From: Armatimonadota bacterium
GTDB taxonomy: Bacteria > Armatimonadota > UBA5829
Direction of reading: 5' to 3'
Assembly: GCA_026415535.1 (NCBI GenBank)
Contig: JAOAGX010000114.1
Location: 1 to 6,871 of the forward strand
Length of the DNA: 6,871 nucleotides
In this document: positions 1 to 6,047 of the stretch, piece by piece
How the letters are laid out: each line of letters begins with the position of its first letter
Numbering within the stretch: the first letter of the stretch is position 1
Notes under the pieces: generated by a model
Databases searched by the model: none
Seen by the model: only the letters and a program-made list of their open reading frames with translations
What the model was told of the DNA's origin: nothing
Program-made: the position numbers and the translations under genes

Positions 1-337
1 TAATCCACGCTTCAAGCGATTCTCCACGCACCAGCACCCTGATAATAGCCGGCACGCTCATTGCGCGGTCCAGTTCGTACACTCCTGGCTTCAACGCCCC
101 GCTCTGTCCGCTAATCCGACAAGTAAACACAAAAACAAACGGACTTCTTATAAGCCCCCTATCCGAAAGGACTCGCGCGATTTCCTTGGCTGAAGCCCCG
201 CTGCTCACGATCACTCGCACCGGAGCCCGGTCGCTCGAAACAGGACGAGAGCCGAGAACCAACATCCAGACGCATATCACCAAAACTGACAGAAGCGCCA
301 CAATATAGGACTTGGTCGCCGCAATTATCCGTATCAT
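1..337 (-). CDS. mltG: Endolytic murein transglycosylase MltG, N-terminal part (cut by window edge)
   Basis: MltG is an inner-membrane lytic transglycosylase that cleaves nascent peptidoglycan glycan strands and sets their length. Only the first 112 codons are present; the catalytic YceG domain lies beyond the left edge. The translation starts MIRIIAATKSYIV, and residues about 8-30 form one hydrophobic N-terminal membrane anchor. Residues about 38-112 match the family's LysM-like region: VRVIVSSGASAKEIARVL, then GLIRSPFVFVF, then LKPGVYELDRAMSVPAIIRVLVRGE. This is the usual MltG pattern of an IA..L...GLI.S block followed by L..G.Y.L...MS...I...L..G. The ATG at 337 places the anchor right at the N-terminus. 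No good Shine-Dalgarno precedes it, and the frame stays open up to the ruvX stop, so a slightly earlier non-ATG start is possible. It follows ruvX by 72 bases, as in the conserved alaS-ruvX-mltG neighbourhood. Family assignment is firm from motif and context; activity cannot be judged from this fragment. Confidence 0.88.
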   Translation of the reverse strand, partial: MIRIIAATKSYIVALLSVLVICVWMLVLGSRPVSSDRAPVRVIVSSGASAKEIARVLSDRGLIRSPFVFVFTCRISGQSGALKPGVYELDRAMSVPAIIRVLVRGESLEAWI

Positions 338-344
338 TACGAGT

Positions 345-372
345 TGAAAGTTTAATGCTGAAAGTCTAAAGC
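345..372. repeat. Imperfect 14-bp tandem repeat in the ruvX-mltG gap
   Basis: Two adjacent 14-base units lie in the 72-base gap between ruvX and mltG: TGAAAGTTTAATGC (345-358) and TGAAAGTCTAAAGC (359-372), with 12 of 14 positions identical. Directly beyond it, 371-384 (GCTTGATGGCAAGC) is a small hairpin with a 5-bp stem and 4-base loop. No strong promoter, terminator or ribosome-binding site for mltG is apparent in the gap. The unit looks like a small intergenic repeat, but only one site is visible here, so membership of a dispersed family is an inference. Confidence 0.55.
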
Positions 373-409
373 TTGATGGCAAGCACCCCGCAGCCGTTGA
401 GGAGTAAGC

Positions 410-838
410 TTATCCAACATTATTCAACCTTTCCCGAAGATAGCTCTCAAGCACAATAGCCGCAGCAGCAGCGTGAATACGCTCCCTCCGCTTAGCGCGG
501 GACATGTCGGTTTCGAGTAACCTTTCCTCGGCATCTGCCGTGCTGAATCGCTCGTCCCAAAACTCTATAGGAACCGTAACTCGCCTAGCAAGACGGTTGG
601 AAAAGTTTTTCACCTTCCGAGCCTGAATTCCCTCCTCTCCTTCAGCATCAAGCGGCAGTCCAATTACAACCAAGCACGCGTCAAGCTCGCGAAGCATCTC
701 TTCCACCGCACTCAGGTCGGCCTTTACGCTTCTAGTTCGGTGAATCGTGCGTACTGGGCTCGCGATAAGTCGCAACTCGTCTGTCGCAGCAACACCGATA
801 GTTGCGTCGCCCACGTCAAGCGCCACTATCCTTGGCAT
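410..838 (-). CDS. ruvX: RuvX/YqgF family RNase H-fold nuclease (pre-16S rRNA processing / Holliday junction resolvase-like)
   Basis: This is a 142-residue protein, the usual family length. RuvX (YqgF) has an RNase H-like fold. It has been linked to maturation of the 5' end of 16S rRNA and to Holliday-junction cleavage in some bacteria; it acts in the cytoplasm. Family motifs appear in order: strand 1 with LDVGDATIGVAATDE (catalytic D8), VVIGLPLDAEGEEG at 57-70, ARKVKNFSNRL, then FWDERFST at 93-100 (D95, E96), and the C-terminal helix RERIHAAAAAIVLESYL. The third acidic position of that helix, normally Asp (as in KVDSASAVIILESYF of E. coli YqgF), is His122 here. The ATG at 838 is preferred over the in-frame ATG at 862: MPRIVALDVG matches the normal family N-terminus, and a GCGGGA element precedes it. 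It overlaps the end of the upstream membrane protein gene by 23 bases, which suggests translational coupling. Confidence 0.93.
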   Translation of the reverse strand: MPRIVALDVGDATIGVAATDELRLIASPVRTIHRTRSVKADLSAVEEMLRELDACLVVIGLPLDAEGEEGIQARKVKNFSNRLARRVTVPIEFWDERFSTADAEERLLETDMSRAKRRERIHAAAAAIVLESYLRERLNNVG

Positions 839-3338
839 TTGTTTCCCGCCACAGGAGGTCATACATCAGTGTGAGAATAGTCATCGAGACCATTATTCCT
901 GCCATAACAATCCCCGAGTCGTTCATAACAAGCGCCGCCACAGATCCTACAATAAGCGCCTTCAAAGCGGCGTTCAAACGGTCGTCTTTGCAAAGCATCT
1001 CGCTCAGCTTTGGCCTAATCCGCCAGAACCACAAGGCAACAAACGGCAGAATCGCCATCACCGCTTGCTGTGCGTCGCGCGATGATGCAAGCTCTGCGTT
1101 CATAAGCATTTTCCGACCTACAACAGCCAGCGCGCCTTGCAGCCCAGTACCAAAAACGGCAGCTCCATGAGTGCCAGTCGATCTGAAAACAAACCAGTCA
1201 ATGCCGGCAAGAGCCGTGCTCACGAAACCGCCGAGTAGCACAAGCCCCACAACGTGCTTCACGCCGAACTTGCCACTCCTGAGGGCGATTAAAATAAGCC
1301 CGAAAGTAACGACCGCGGCCGCTGTTGCTCCGTAGTTGCTACCCAACGCCCCTAAGCCCAAAATAACGGTCGTTACTACCCCTAGTACCAGTACCGAAGA
1401 TGCACGTGTTTTTGGGTTCTGAAACATTCCAATCAGGGCAGACATCGTAATGAGAGCAGCTGCGTACTCGTTCCCGACACCGTAGTAGCGATAACCCTCA
1501 AGCTGGTAGGAACTAGGCAACGCAAATTTGCACAGCTTGCAGCCGGTGATCGCGTCCAAGACAATAGCGAGCACCGTAACGGCGAATATGACCAACAGCG
1601 CCGACTTTCCTGCTAGGAAGACCGACACCAAGGCGATCAGGAACACAAGAACTAGGCTCATTACCGCATAGCTTGCAACGCCAGGCGGTCCAAGCACGGC
1701 AAGTAGCATCGCAAGGCACGCGGAGGCACTTAACAATATTCCAGTGCGCAGCGCAAACCCAACTCGCCTCGACAGCGGCCACCCGAACGCGACAAACAAC
1801 GCAGACGCCGTAAGCGAGGTCGCCGCGATGACTGCGAACACCCAGAGCATCGGCAAGATCAGTGTGTGATTGGCTTCGACACGCTTGTCCATTTCGCGGA
1901 GCACATCCAGACATCTCTCGGCAGACTTGAAACTGCTGTCAACGAAGCCTGAAATCCACACACCTTTCTCCTCAAAACCCCGATTGCCAATACCTTGAAC
2001 GCCGGCTGTAACGGCATTTTGAGTTTTATCTTCCACGTCATCTTGAGCACTTTCTTTCGCGCTCCATTTAGCACTCGTCTTCGTATAGTCCTGAGCAGCA
2101 ACTTTCGCGTCACCACTAGTGTAGCGAAGTATTTCTACGCCGCACCGGGATTCTTCGCTACGCTCAGAATGACAGTAGGCTCGGTACTCAGAATACCGCT
2201 GTACAAAAGGATTGATACGCCGTGCAACTCCGGAATTCGCAGAATGGATACCGAGTGTCCAAAGGACTACACGTGGAAAATCGCTCGCAGCAATCAGACC
2301 CGGAGTGCGAGTAGTACTCGAAGTAAGCAAGCCAGGCTCTTGATTGCGGCGAAGGACGGCAATCGGCGTCAGGCGGTTCCAGTACCCTGTTCGAGGCGGG
2401 CTAAACGAAACAAGGATCAACTCCGCATTGAGGTATCTATCGCAAGTTGCGGCAAGCCTACCTACCAGATCGTCGAGCCTCATCATTACCGCCCGCCTGT
2501 GTGCCTGGTACGCAGTATCCGACAAGCTGATCTTTATCTCGTCAAGCCTCGTGGAGTCGCCAAAGTTGACAACTACGAGATCGGCATCCCTTAACGATCG
2601 GATCGCAGTTGTGGCAAGAGGCTTTGAACTCCACGAAAGGCCACACGCGTTGCTCGGACCGAGAGACACGCTTATTCGCCCCACGTCAATCAGGCCGCGA
2701 GAGTCCGCCACAAGAACCGATGCGGCGCGACTGGGATCGTCAGTAGTAAGGTCTGCGTTCCCTACGACACACGTTCTCACTCCGGCACAGCGCAGTGCAT
2801 CGCCTATGTCCCCCACCCGAGCCAAAACTCCGCTTTCGTCCACTGCCCTCACGGCCTGAGCCAGACCAAGAAATACGGCCGATCCTAAAGGCGCTCTTCG
2901 ACCCGTTCTTGTCGCGTATGCATCGCGAGCGATCTCTCGGGTAGCAGGAACAGTCTCACCAGCGTCATAGAATTCCCGCAACCATGGCCCGCCTGGACTG
3001 CTCGCACCAGTAGCTGCAGTCAACATCACTGCTTCTTCGGTGCGCGGTTTCCGGCAGTTCGGGCTGATCAAACCTATATTGCCGAACTTAAGAAGCCGGG
3101 TGATGTTAGGTAGGGTCGGATCATCTAGATCGGAGAGAGTGAGGCGATTTGCGACAACTAGGACGATCTTCGTTCGGACGTTGGGAGCTTGGGGTTGGAG
3201 ATATGAGGCTGAACAAACCGGAACGGCGGAAGCCGCAATACCAAGAACAACGATCAAGAAAATCAAGACCCGCAACCTACCAGCAGGAATTGCCGGTCTC
3301 TTAACTCTAATCCCCAATTCCCAATCCAGCTTGTTCAC
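816..3338 (-). CDS. Large membrane protein: N-terminal alkaline-phosphatase-like ectodomain plus C-terminal polytopic membrane domain, function unknown
   Basis: This 840-residue protein has no function I can name. Residues 22-43 form an N-terminal membrane segment or signal anchor. Residues about 55-370 look like an alkaline-phosphatase-superfamily fold, presumably outside the membrane: KIVLVVANRLTLSDL at 57-71, LPNITRLLKFGNIGL at 76-90, DLVVVNFGDSTRLDE at 253-267, and TRTPGLIAASDFPRVVLWTLG at 343-363, which resembles the closing DiaPTiL..LG segment of the fold. Expected metal ligands seem absent: the first strand ends in Asn64 where Asp is usual, and there is no DHG-like motif near 310-315. 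It may therefore be a binding domain or pseudoenzyme. A low-complexity linker (about 380-465) carries an embedded palindromic repeat. From about 491 onward there are roughly ten membrane helices, with the polar motifs GYRYYGVGNEY (615-625), GSNYGA (666-671) and NDSGIVMAG (806-814), plus a CxxC (C600, C603). The start is GTG, overlapping the alaS stop as GTGA; a GGAGG lies only one base before it. The reading frame is intact. An envelope role is inferred from topology and from the mltG linkage only. Confidence 0.82.
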   Translation of the reverse strand: MNKLDWELGIRVKRPAIPAGRLRVLIFLIVVLGIAASAVPVCSASYLQPQAPNVRTKIVLVVANRLTLSDLDDPTLPNITRLLKFGNIGLISPNCRKPRTEEAVMLTAATGASSPGGPWLREFYDAGETVPATREIARDAYATRTGRRAPLGSAVFLGLAQAVRAVDESGVLARVGDIGDALRCAGVRTCVVGNADLTTDDPSRAASVLVADSRGLIDVGRISVSLGPSNACGLSWSSKPLATTAIRSLRDADLVVVNFGDSTRLDEIKISLSDTAYQAHRRAVMMRLDDLVGRLAATCDRYLNAELILVSFSPPRTGYWNRLTPIAVLRRNQEPGLLTSSTTRTPGLIAASDFPRVVLWTLGIHSANSGVARRINPFVQRYSEYRAYCHSERSEESRCGVEILRYTSGDAKVAAQDYTKTSAKWSAKESAQDDVEDKTQNAVTAGVQGIGNRGFEEKGVWISGFVDSSFKSAERCLDVLREMDKRVEANHTLILPMLWVFAVIAATSLTASALFVAFGWPLSRRVGFALRTGILLSASACLAMLLAVLGPPGVASYAVMSLVLVFLIALVSVFLAGKSALLVIFAVTVLAIVLDAITGCKLCKFALPSSYQLEGYRYYGVGNEYAAALITMSALIGMFQNPKTRASSVLVLGVVTTVILGLGALGSNYGATAAAVVTFGLILIALRSGKFGVKHVVGLVLLGGFVSTALAGIDWFVFRSTGTHGAAVFGTGLQGALAVVGRKMLMNAELASSRDAQQAVMAILPFVALWFWRIRPKLSEMLCKDDRLNAALKALIVGSVAALVMNDSGIVMAGIMVSMTILTLMYDLLWRETNAKDSGA
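844..849 (-). promoter_or_regulatory. Probable ribosome-binding site of ruvX
   Basis: On the minus strand GCGGGA lies five bases before the ATG at 838, inside the 3' end of the membrane protein gene. The alternative ATG at 862 has no purine-rich element before it. The match is only partial (GGGA), so it supports the start choice without proving it. Confidence 0.4.
2040..2075 (-). repeat. Degenerate 12-base tandem repeat in the linker of the membrane protein
   Basis: Three consecutive four-residue units, SAKW, SAKE and SAQD (residues 422-433), are encoded by diverged 12-base units just downstream of the palindromic repeat. The surrounding linker is rich in Ser, Lys, Ala, Asp and Glu and looks disordered. 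It is consistent with local slippage or relaxed constraint in a flexible segment. Confidence 0.45.
2109..2173. repeat. Degenerate palindromic repeat (CHSERSEESR type) inside the membrane protein gene
   Basis: Two 24-base arms, 2109-2132 and 2150-2173, are imperfect inverted copies (17 of 24 positions pair, including an unbroken GTAGCGAAG core) around a 17-base loop. On the minus strand the right arm begins GTCATTCTGAGCGTAGCG and is read in frame as CHSERSEESR (residues 389-398). That peptide is a well-known translation signature of a small repeat found in many unrelated, often uncultured bacteria, usually between genes. The other arm has diverged more. The repeat lies between the ectodomain and the first helix of the C-terminal membrane bundle and leaves the frame open. 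Whether it is a mobile MITE-like element cannot be decided from one copy. Confidence 0.75.
3181..3327. repeat. Pair of inverted G-rich short repeats at the 5' end of the membrane protein gene
   Basis: The plus strand at 3181-3200 reads TTGGGAGCTTGGGGTTGGAG. The minus strand from 3324 down to 3305 reads TTGGGAATTGGGGATTAGAG, similar allowing a one-base shift. The two copies are in opposite orientation with about 104 bases between them, which encode the N-terminal membrane segment. The second copy encodes residues DWELGIR of the start region, and its TTGGG/TTGGGG pattern resembles short intergenic repeats of other bacterial genomes. They could be remnants of a small repeat family or coincidental G-rich coding sequence. 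Confidence 0.35.
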
Positions 3339-5986
3339 GCCTCCGCCGTAGCCCTAATAATCTCTACGGCCTTCGCCAGTGCTTCATCAACTTTTGACGG
3401 GTCCTTGCCGCCGGCTTGGGCAAACTCTGGTTTTCCGCCGCCTCCGCCGCCTGCGACTTTCGCCACGTCCCTCAGAATGTTGCCTGCGTGAAAACCGCGC
3501 TCAACAAGATCAGAAGTGACCTTTCCCACAAAAAGGACCTTTCCGTCCGATACTCCGGCCAAAACAACTACTCCCGACCGTAACCGATCTGCCACGCTGT
3601 CGATAAGTTTGTGAAGAGTGGAAACATCCGACGTTGGAACAGCCGCAGCAACAAACCGAACTCCGGCAATCTCTTGAGCAGTAGAAGCTATCTCGCCTGC
3701 ACTCTCCGAGGCAGTGCGCGACTTAAGCGCGTCGATTTCCTGTCGAGCCTCGCGCAGTGCTTGTGACATCCGTTCCGCCGCGGTCAAAATATCGGCTTGA
3801 GAAGCCCCGAGAGCATCAGCTACCTGTCTTACTTGATCCTCAAGCTCGCGAACGTATCGAGCGGACTCCGCACCGGTGACAGCCTCGATCCTTCGTAAAC
3901 CCGCGCCTATACTCGACTCAGCCGTAATCTTGAAAAGGCCCACCTGCGAAGTGTGGCGCAGGTGCGTTCCGCCACACAGCTCGACTGATCTATCTCCCAT
4001 CCGCACGACGCGCACCTTGTCACCATACTTCTCGCCAAATAGCGCAATAGCCCCCATCCGGCGAGCCTCGTCAAGATCGGTCACGGTCACACAGGACTCC
4101 AAATCAGCTAGGATCATCGAGTTGACCTCGTCTTCTATTCGCCTAAGCTCGTCCGAAGTCAAGGCTTGGAAGTGCGAGAAATCGAACCTGAGCCTGTCCG
4201 GCTCCACAAGCGACCCGGACTGCAGCGCGTGCTCACCCAGAACCTTGTGAAGCGAGGCGTGTAACAGGTGTGTCGCCGTGTGCGCCCGAGCAATCGCTAT
4301 TCGGCGTTCCACGTCAACAACTGCATTAACCTTTTCACCGACAGACACCGTGCCAGAGTCCACCCTGGCCTTGTGGAAGAAAAAGTTCGAAGCCTTAACG
4401 GTATCACTTACCGTCAGATACGATTGTTCGGAGGTTATCAAACCCGTATCGCCGACTTGACCACCTGATTCGGCATAGAAAGGCGTTTGATCGAGAACGA
4501 CCTCAATCTCATCACCCTCTGACGCACTAACAACCAGGTCGTTGCCCTTAACTATGGCAACGACAACGGCGTCGGATTTGGTTTGCTCGTAGCCCAAGAA
4601 TCTAGTTGGCTCGGCACTTTTTTCAAGCTCGAATAGGGCCGACCCCTCACCAACCGTCATCACAGCGGCGAATTCACTAGCCGCTTTTGCTCGTTCCCGC
4701 TGTTCGGACATTGCAGCCTCGAATCCCTCAAGATCGATTTCGATTCCTTGCTCGGCCGCAATTTGGCGCGTGATTTCCAACGGGAAACCGTAGGTGTCAT
4801 GCAAGGTAAACGCCGCCTCACCATCGAGTTTTTTCTCGGGTAACGACTCGGCTAATTTAATTTGATCCTCGAGACGCTGGAGACCAGCATCGAGCGTTCG
4901 TCTAAACTTCTCTTCCTCAGCAGCGATCACTTTTTCGATATAGACCTGGCGATCCACAATCTCGTGATACACGCCGCCCATAATCTTAACAACAACGGGC
5001 ACAATCGGCGCCAGGAAGTCTTTTTCTAGACCAATCCTGCGCCCCTTGATCATCGCATTTCTGATGATACGCCGGAGAACCGATCCGCGCCCAGTGTTCG
5101 ACGGCATTACTCCGTCGCCGATCACAAAGACCGCACTTCGAATGTGATCCGCTATCACTCTTATTGCGTTGTCGGTCTTCTCGTCGCAACCATATTTCGC
5201 GCCGGATAGAGATTCGATCTTCCGAACTATCGGCAGGAATAAGTCAGTTTCGTAATCGGTCGGCGTGCCCTGTAGGACGGCGACCGTACGCTCAAGCCCC
5301 ATTCCAGTATCGATGTTTTTCGTTGGAAGAGGCTTCAACGTGCCATCTTCGAGCCTGTCGAACTGTTGGAAAACCAGATTCCATACTTCGACAAACCGGT
5401 TCCCATCGTGAGCAAGCGCCCAGGTCGGGTCCTCCGGCGGTCCAAGTTCGGGCATGACGTCGAGGAATATTTCGTTGCAAGGTCCGCACGGACCGTTCGG
5501 ACCTTTAGAAGGCGCATTGGCAGGCCAGTAATTCTTGTCCTCACCCAACCGAACGATCTTGTGCTTCGGAAAGCCGATCTCTTTGAGCCAAACTTCCTCG
5601 GCCTCATCATCGTCCAGGTAAACGCTAGTCCACAGGTGGTCTGGATTAAGCTTGAGTACCCCGGTCAGAAACTCCCACGCCCAAATTATCGACTCGTGCT
5701 TGAAATAGTCTCCGAAGCTGAAGTTGCCTAGCATCTCAAAGAACGTGTGGTGCACAGCGTCTCCGACATCGTCAATATCGTCAGTACGCAGACACTTCTG
5801 GCATGTGACAATCCTCGGCGCAGGAGGCACTCTCTCACCGACAAAATACGGTTTGAATTGCACCATACCTGCGGACGTGTACAAAAGCGACGCGTCGTCG
5901 GGCACAAGCGAATCGCTTGGGTAAATCAAGTGCCCCTTGGACTCGAAGAATTTCAGATATGCTGTTCGGAGTTCGGAACTGGTCAT
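3335..5986 (-). CDS. alaS: Alanine--tRNA ligase (alanyl-tRNA synthetase)
   Basis: This 883-residue, full-length class II synthetase charges tRNA-Ala in the cytoplasm and has a proofreading domain that removes mischarged Ser or Gly. The N-terminal catalytic core (about 1-240) shows LYTSAGMVQFKPYF, CLRTDDIDDVG followed by HHTFFEMLGNFSFGDYF (motif 2 region), GPCGPCNEIFLD, VWNLVFQQF and IDTGMGLER. The tRNA-recognition part includes NTGRGSVLRRIIRNA at 297-311, close to the family's GRGYVLRRIIRRA. The editing domain carries its zinc ligands: HTATH (H569, H573) and CGGTH (C671, H675). A coiled-coil stretch (about 708-760) leads to the C-Ala domain, which ends with a six-glycine run at 846-851 and KPEFAQAGGKDPSKVDEAL. 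Nothing essential seems missing. The ATG gives the standard MTSSELRTAYLKFFESKGH start, but no Shine-Dalgarno precedes it. The stop overlaps the downstream membrane gene start by four bases; the kinase stop lies 45 bases upstream. Confidence 0.98.
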   Translation of the reverse strand: MTSSELRTAYLKFFESKGHLIYPSDSLVPDDASLLYTSAGMVQFKPYFVGERVPPAPRIVTCQKCLRTDDIDDVGDAVHHTFFEMLGNFSFGDYFKHESIIWAWEFLTGVLKLNPDHLWTSVYLDDDEAEEVWLKEIGFPKHKIVRLGEDKNYWPANAPSKGPNGPCGPCNEIFLDVMPELGPPEDPTWALAHDGNRFVEVWNLVFQQFDRLEDGTLKPLPTKNIDTGMGLERTVAVLQGTPTDYETDLFLPIVRKIESLSGAKYGCDEKTDNAIRVIADHIRSAVFVIGDGVMPSNTGRGSVLRRIIRNAMIKGRRIGLEKDFLAPIVPVVVKIMGGVYHEIVDRQVYIEKVIAAEEEKFRRTLDAGLQRLEDQIKLAESLPEKKLDGEAAFTLHDTYGFPLEITRQIAAEQGIEIDLEGFEAAMSEQRERAKAASEFAAVMTVGEGSALFELEKSAEPTRFLGYEQTKSDAVVVAIVKGNDLVVSASEGDEIEVVLDQTPFYAESGGQVGDTGLITSEQSYLTVSDTVKASNFFFHKARVDSGTVSVGEKVNAVVDVERRIAIARAHTATHLLHASLHKVLGEHALQSGSLVEPDRLRFDFSHFQALTSDELRRIEDEVNSMILADLESCVTVTDLDEARRMGAIALFGEKYGDKVRVVRMGDRSVELCGGTHLRHTSQVGLFKITAESSIGAGLRRIEAVTGAESARYVRELEDQVRQVADALGASQADILTAAERMSQALREARQEIDALKSRTASESAGEIASTAQEIAGVRFVAAAVPTSDVSTLHKLIDSVADRLRSGVVVLAGVSDGKVLFVGKVTSDLVERGFHAGNILRDVAKVAGGGGGGKPEFAQAGGKDPSKVDEALAKAVEIIRATAEA

Positions 5987-5995
5987 GTGCGGTTG

Positions 5996-6023
5996 TTAAT
6001 AATCAGCTACACGACCGCGTCAT
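5996..6023 (-). promoter_or_regulatory. Possible weak sigma-70-type promoter for alaS with a very short leader
   Basis: In the kinase-alaS gap the minus strand has ATGACG (6023-6018, four of six to TTGACA), a 16-base spacer, then TATTAA (6001-5996, four of six to TATAAT). Initiation about seven bases further on would fall within a few bases of the alaS ATG at 5986. That would fit the missing Shine-Dalgarno, as for a leaderless or nearly leaderless message. Both boxes are weak matches, so this is only a candidate. Confidence 0.28.
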
Positions 6024-6047
6024 ACCACTTTTTACCTGCACGCGGTC
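6013..6047. repeat. Perfect 8-bp inverted repeat spanning the kinase stop codon
   Basis: GACCGCGT (6013-6020) and ACGCGGTC (6040-6047) are exact inverted complements around a 19-base loop that contains the kinase stop codon. Read on the plus strand the second arm is followed by TTTTCT, terminator-like; read on the minus strand (direction of the genes) no T-run follows. It could be a weak RNA hairpin protecting or ending the kinase message, or an operator overlapping the candidate -35 box of alaS. Confidence 0.45.

Noticed and set aside
839..862. Upstream ATG start for ruvX adding MTSCGGKQ
   Set aside because: The extra eight residues do not belong to the family N-terminus, no ribosome-binding site precedes 862, and the ATG at 838 gives the canonical MPRIVALDVG start with a GGGA before it.
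1513..2116. Two minus-strand open frames (1513-1914 and 1859-2116) overlapping the membrane protein in another frame
   Set aside because: Their compositions are not protein-like, they have no recognisable motif, and the main frame is continuous through them, so there is no sign of a frameshift.
2109..2173. CRISPR repeat or insertion-sequence end
   Set aside because: There is one hairpin only, with no regularly spaced copies, no transposase and no clear target duplication.
1995..2594. Plus-strand open frame of 199 codons antisense to the membrane protein gene
   Set aside because: It is complementary to an intact, family-like coding sequence, its translation shows no recognisable domain, and part of it is just the palindromic repeat read backwards.
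3429..3452. Plus-strand CCG/CCT trinucleotide run as a repeat
   Set aside because: It encodes the glycine run that is normal for the C-terminal domain of AlaS.
5164..5731. Plus- and minus-strand open frames within the alaS catalytic region
   Set aside because: They are shadows of a highly conserved alaS reading frame and lack independent features.
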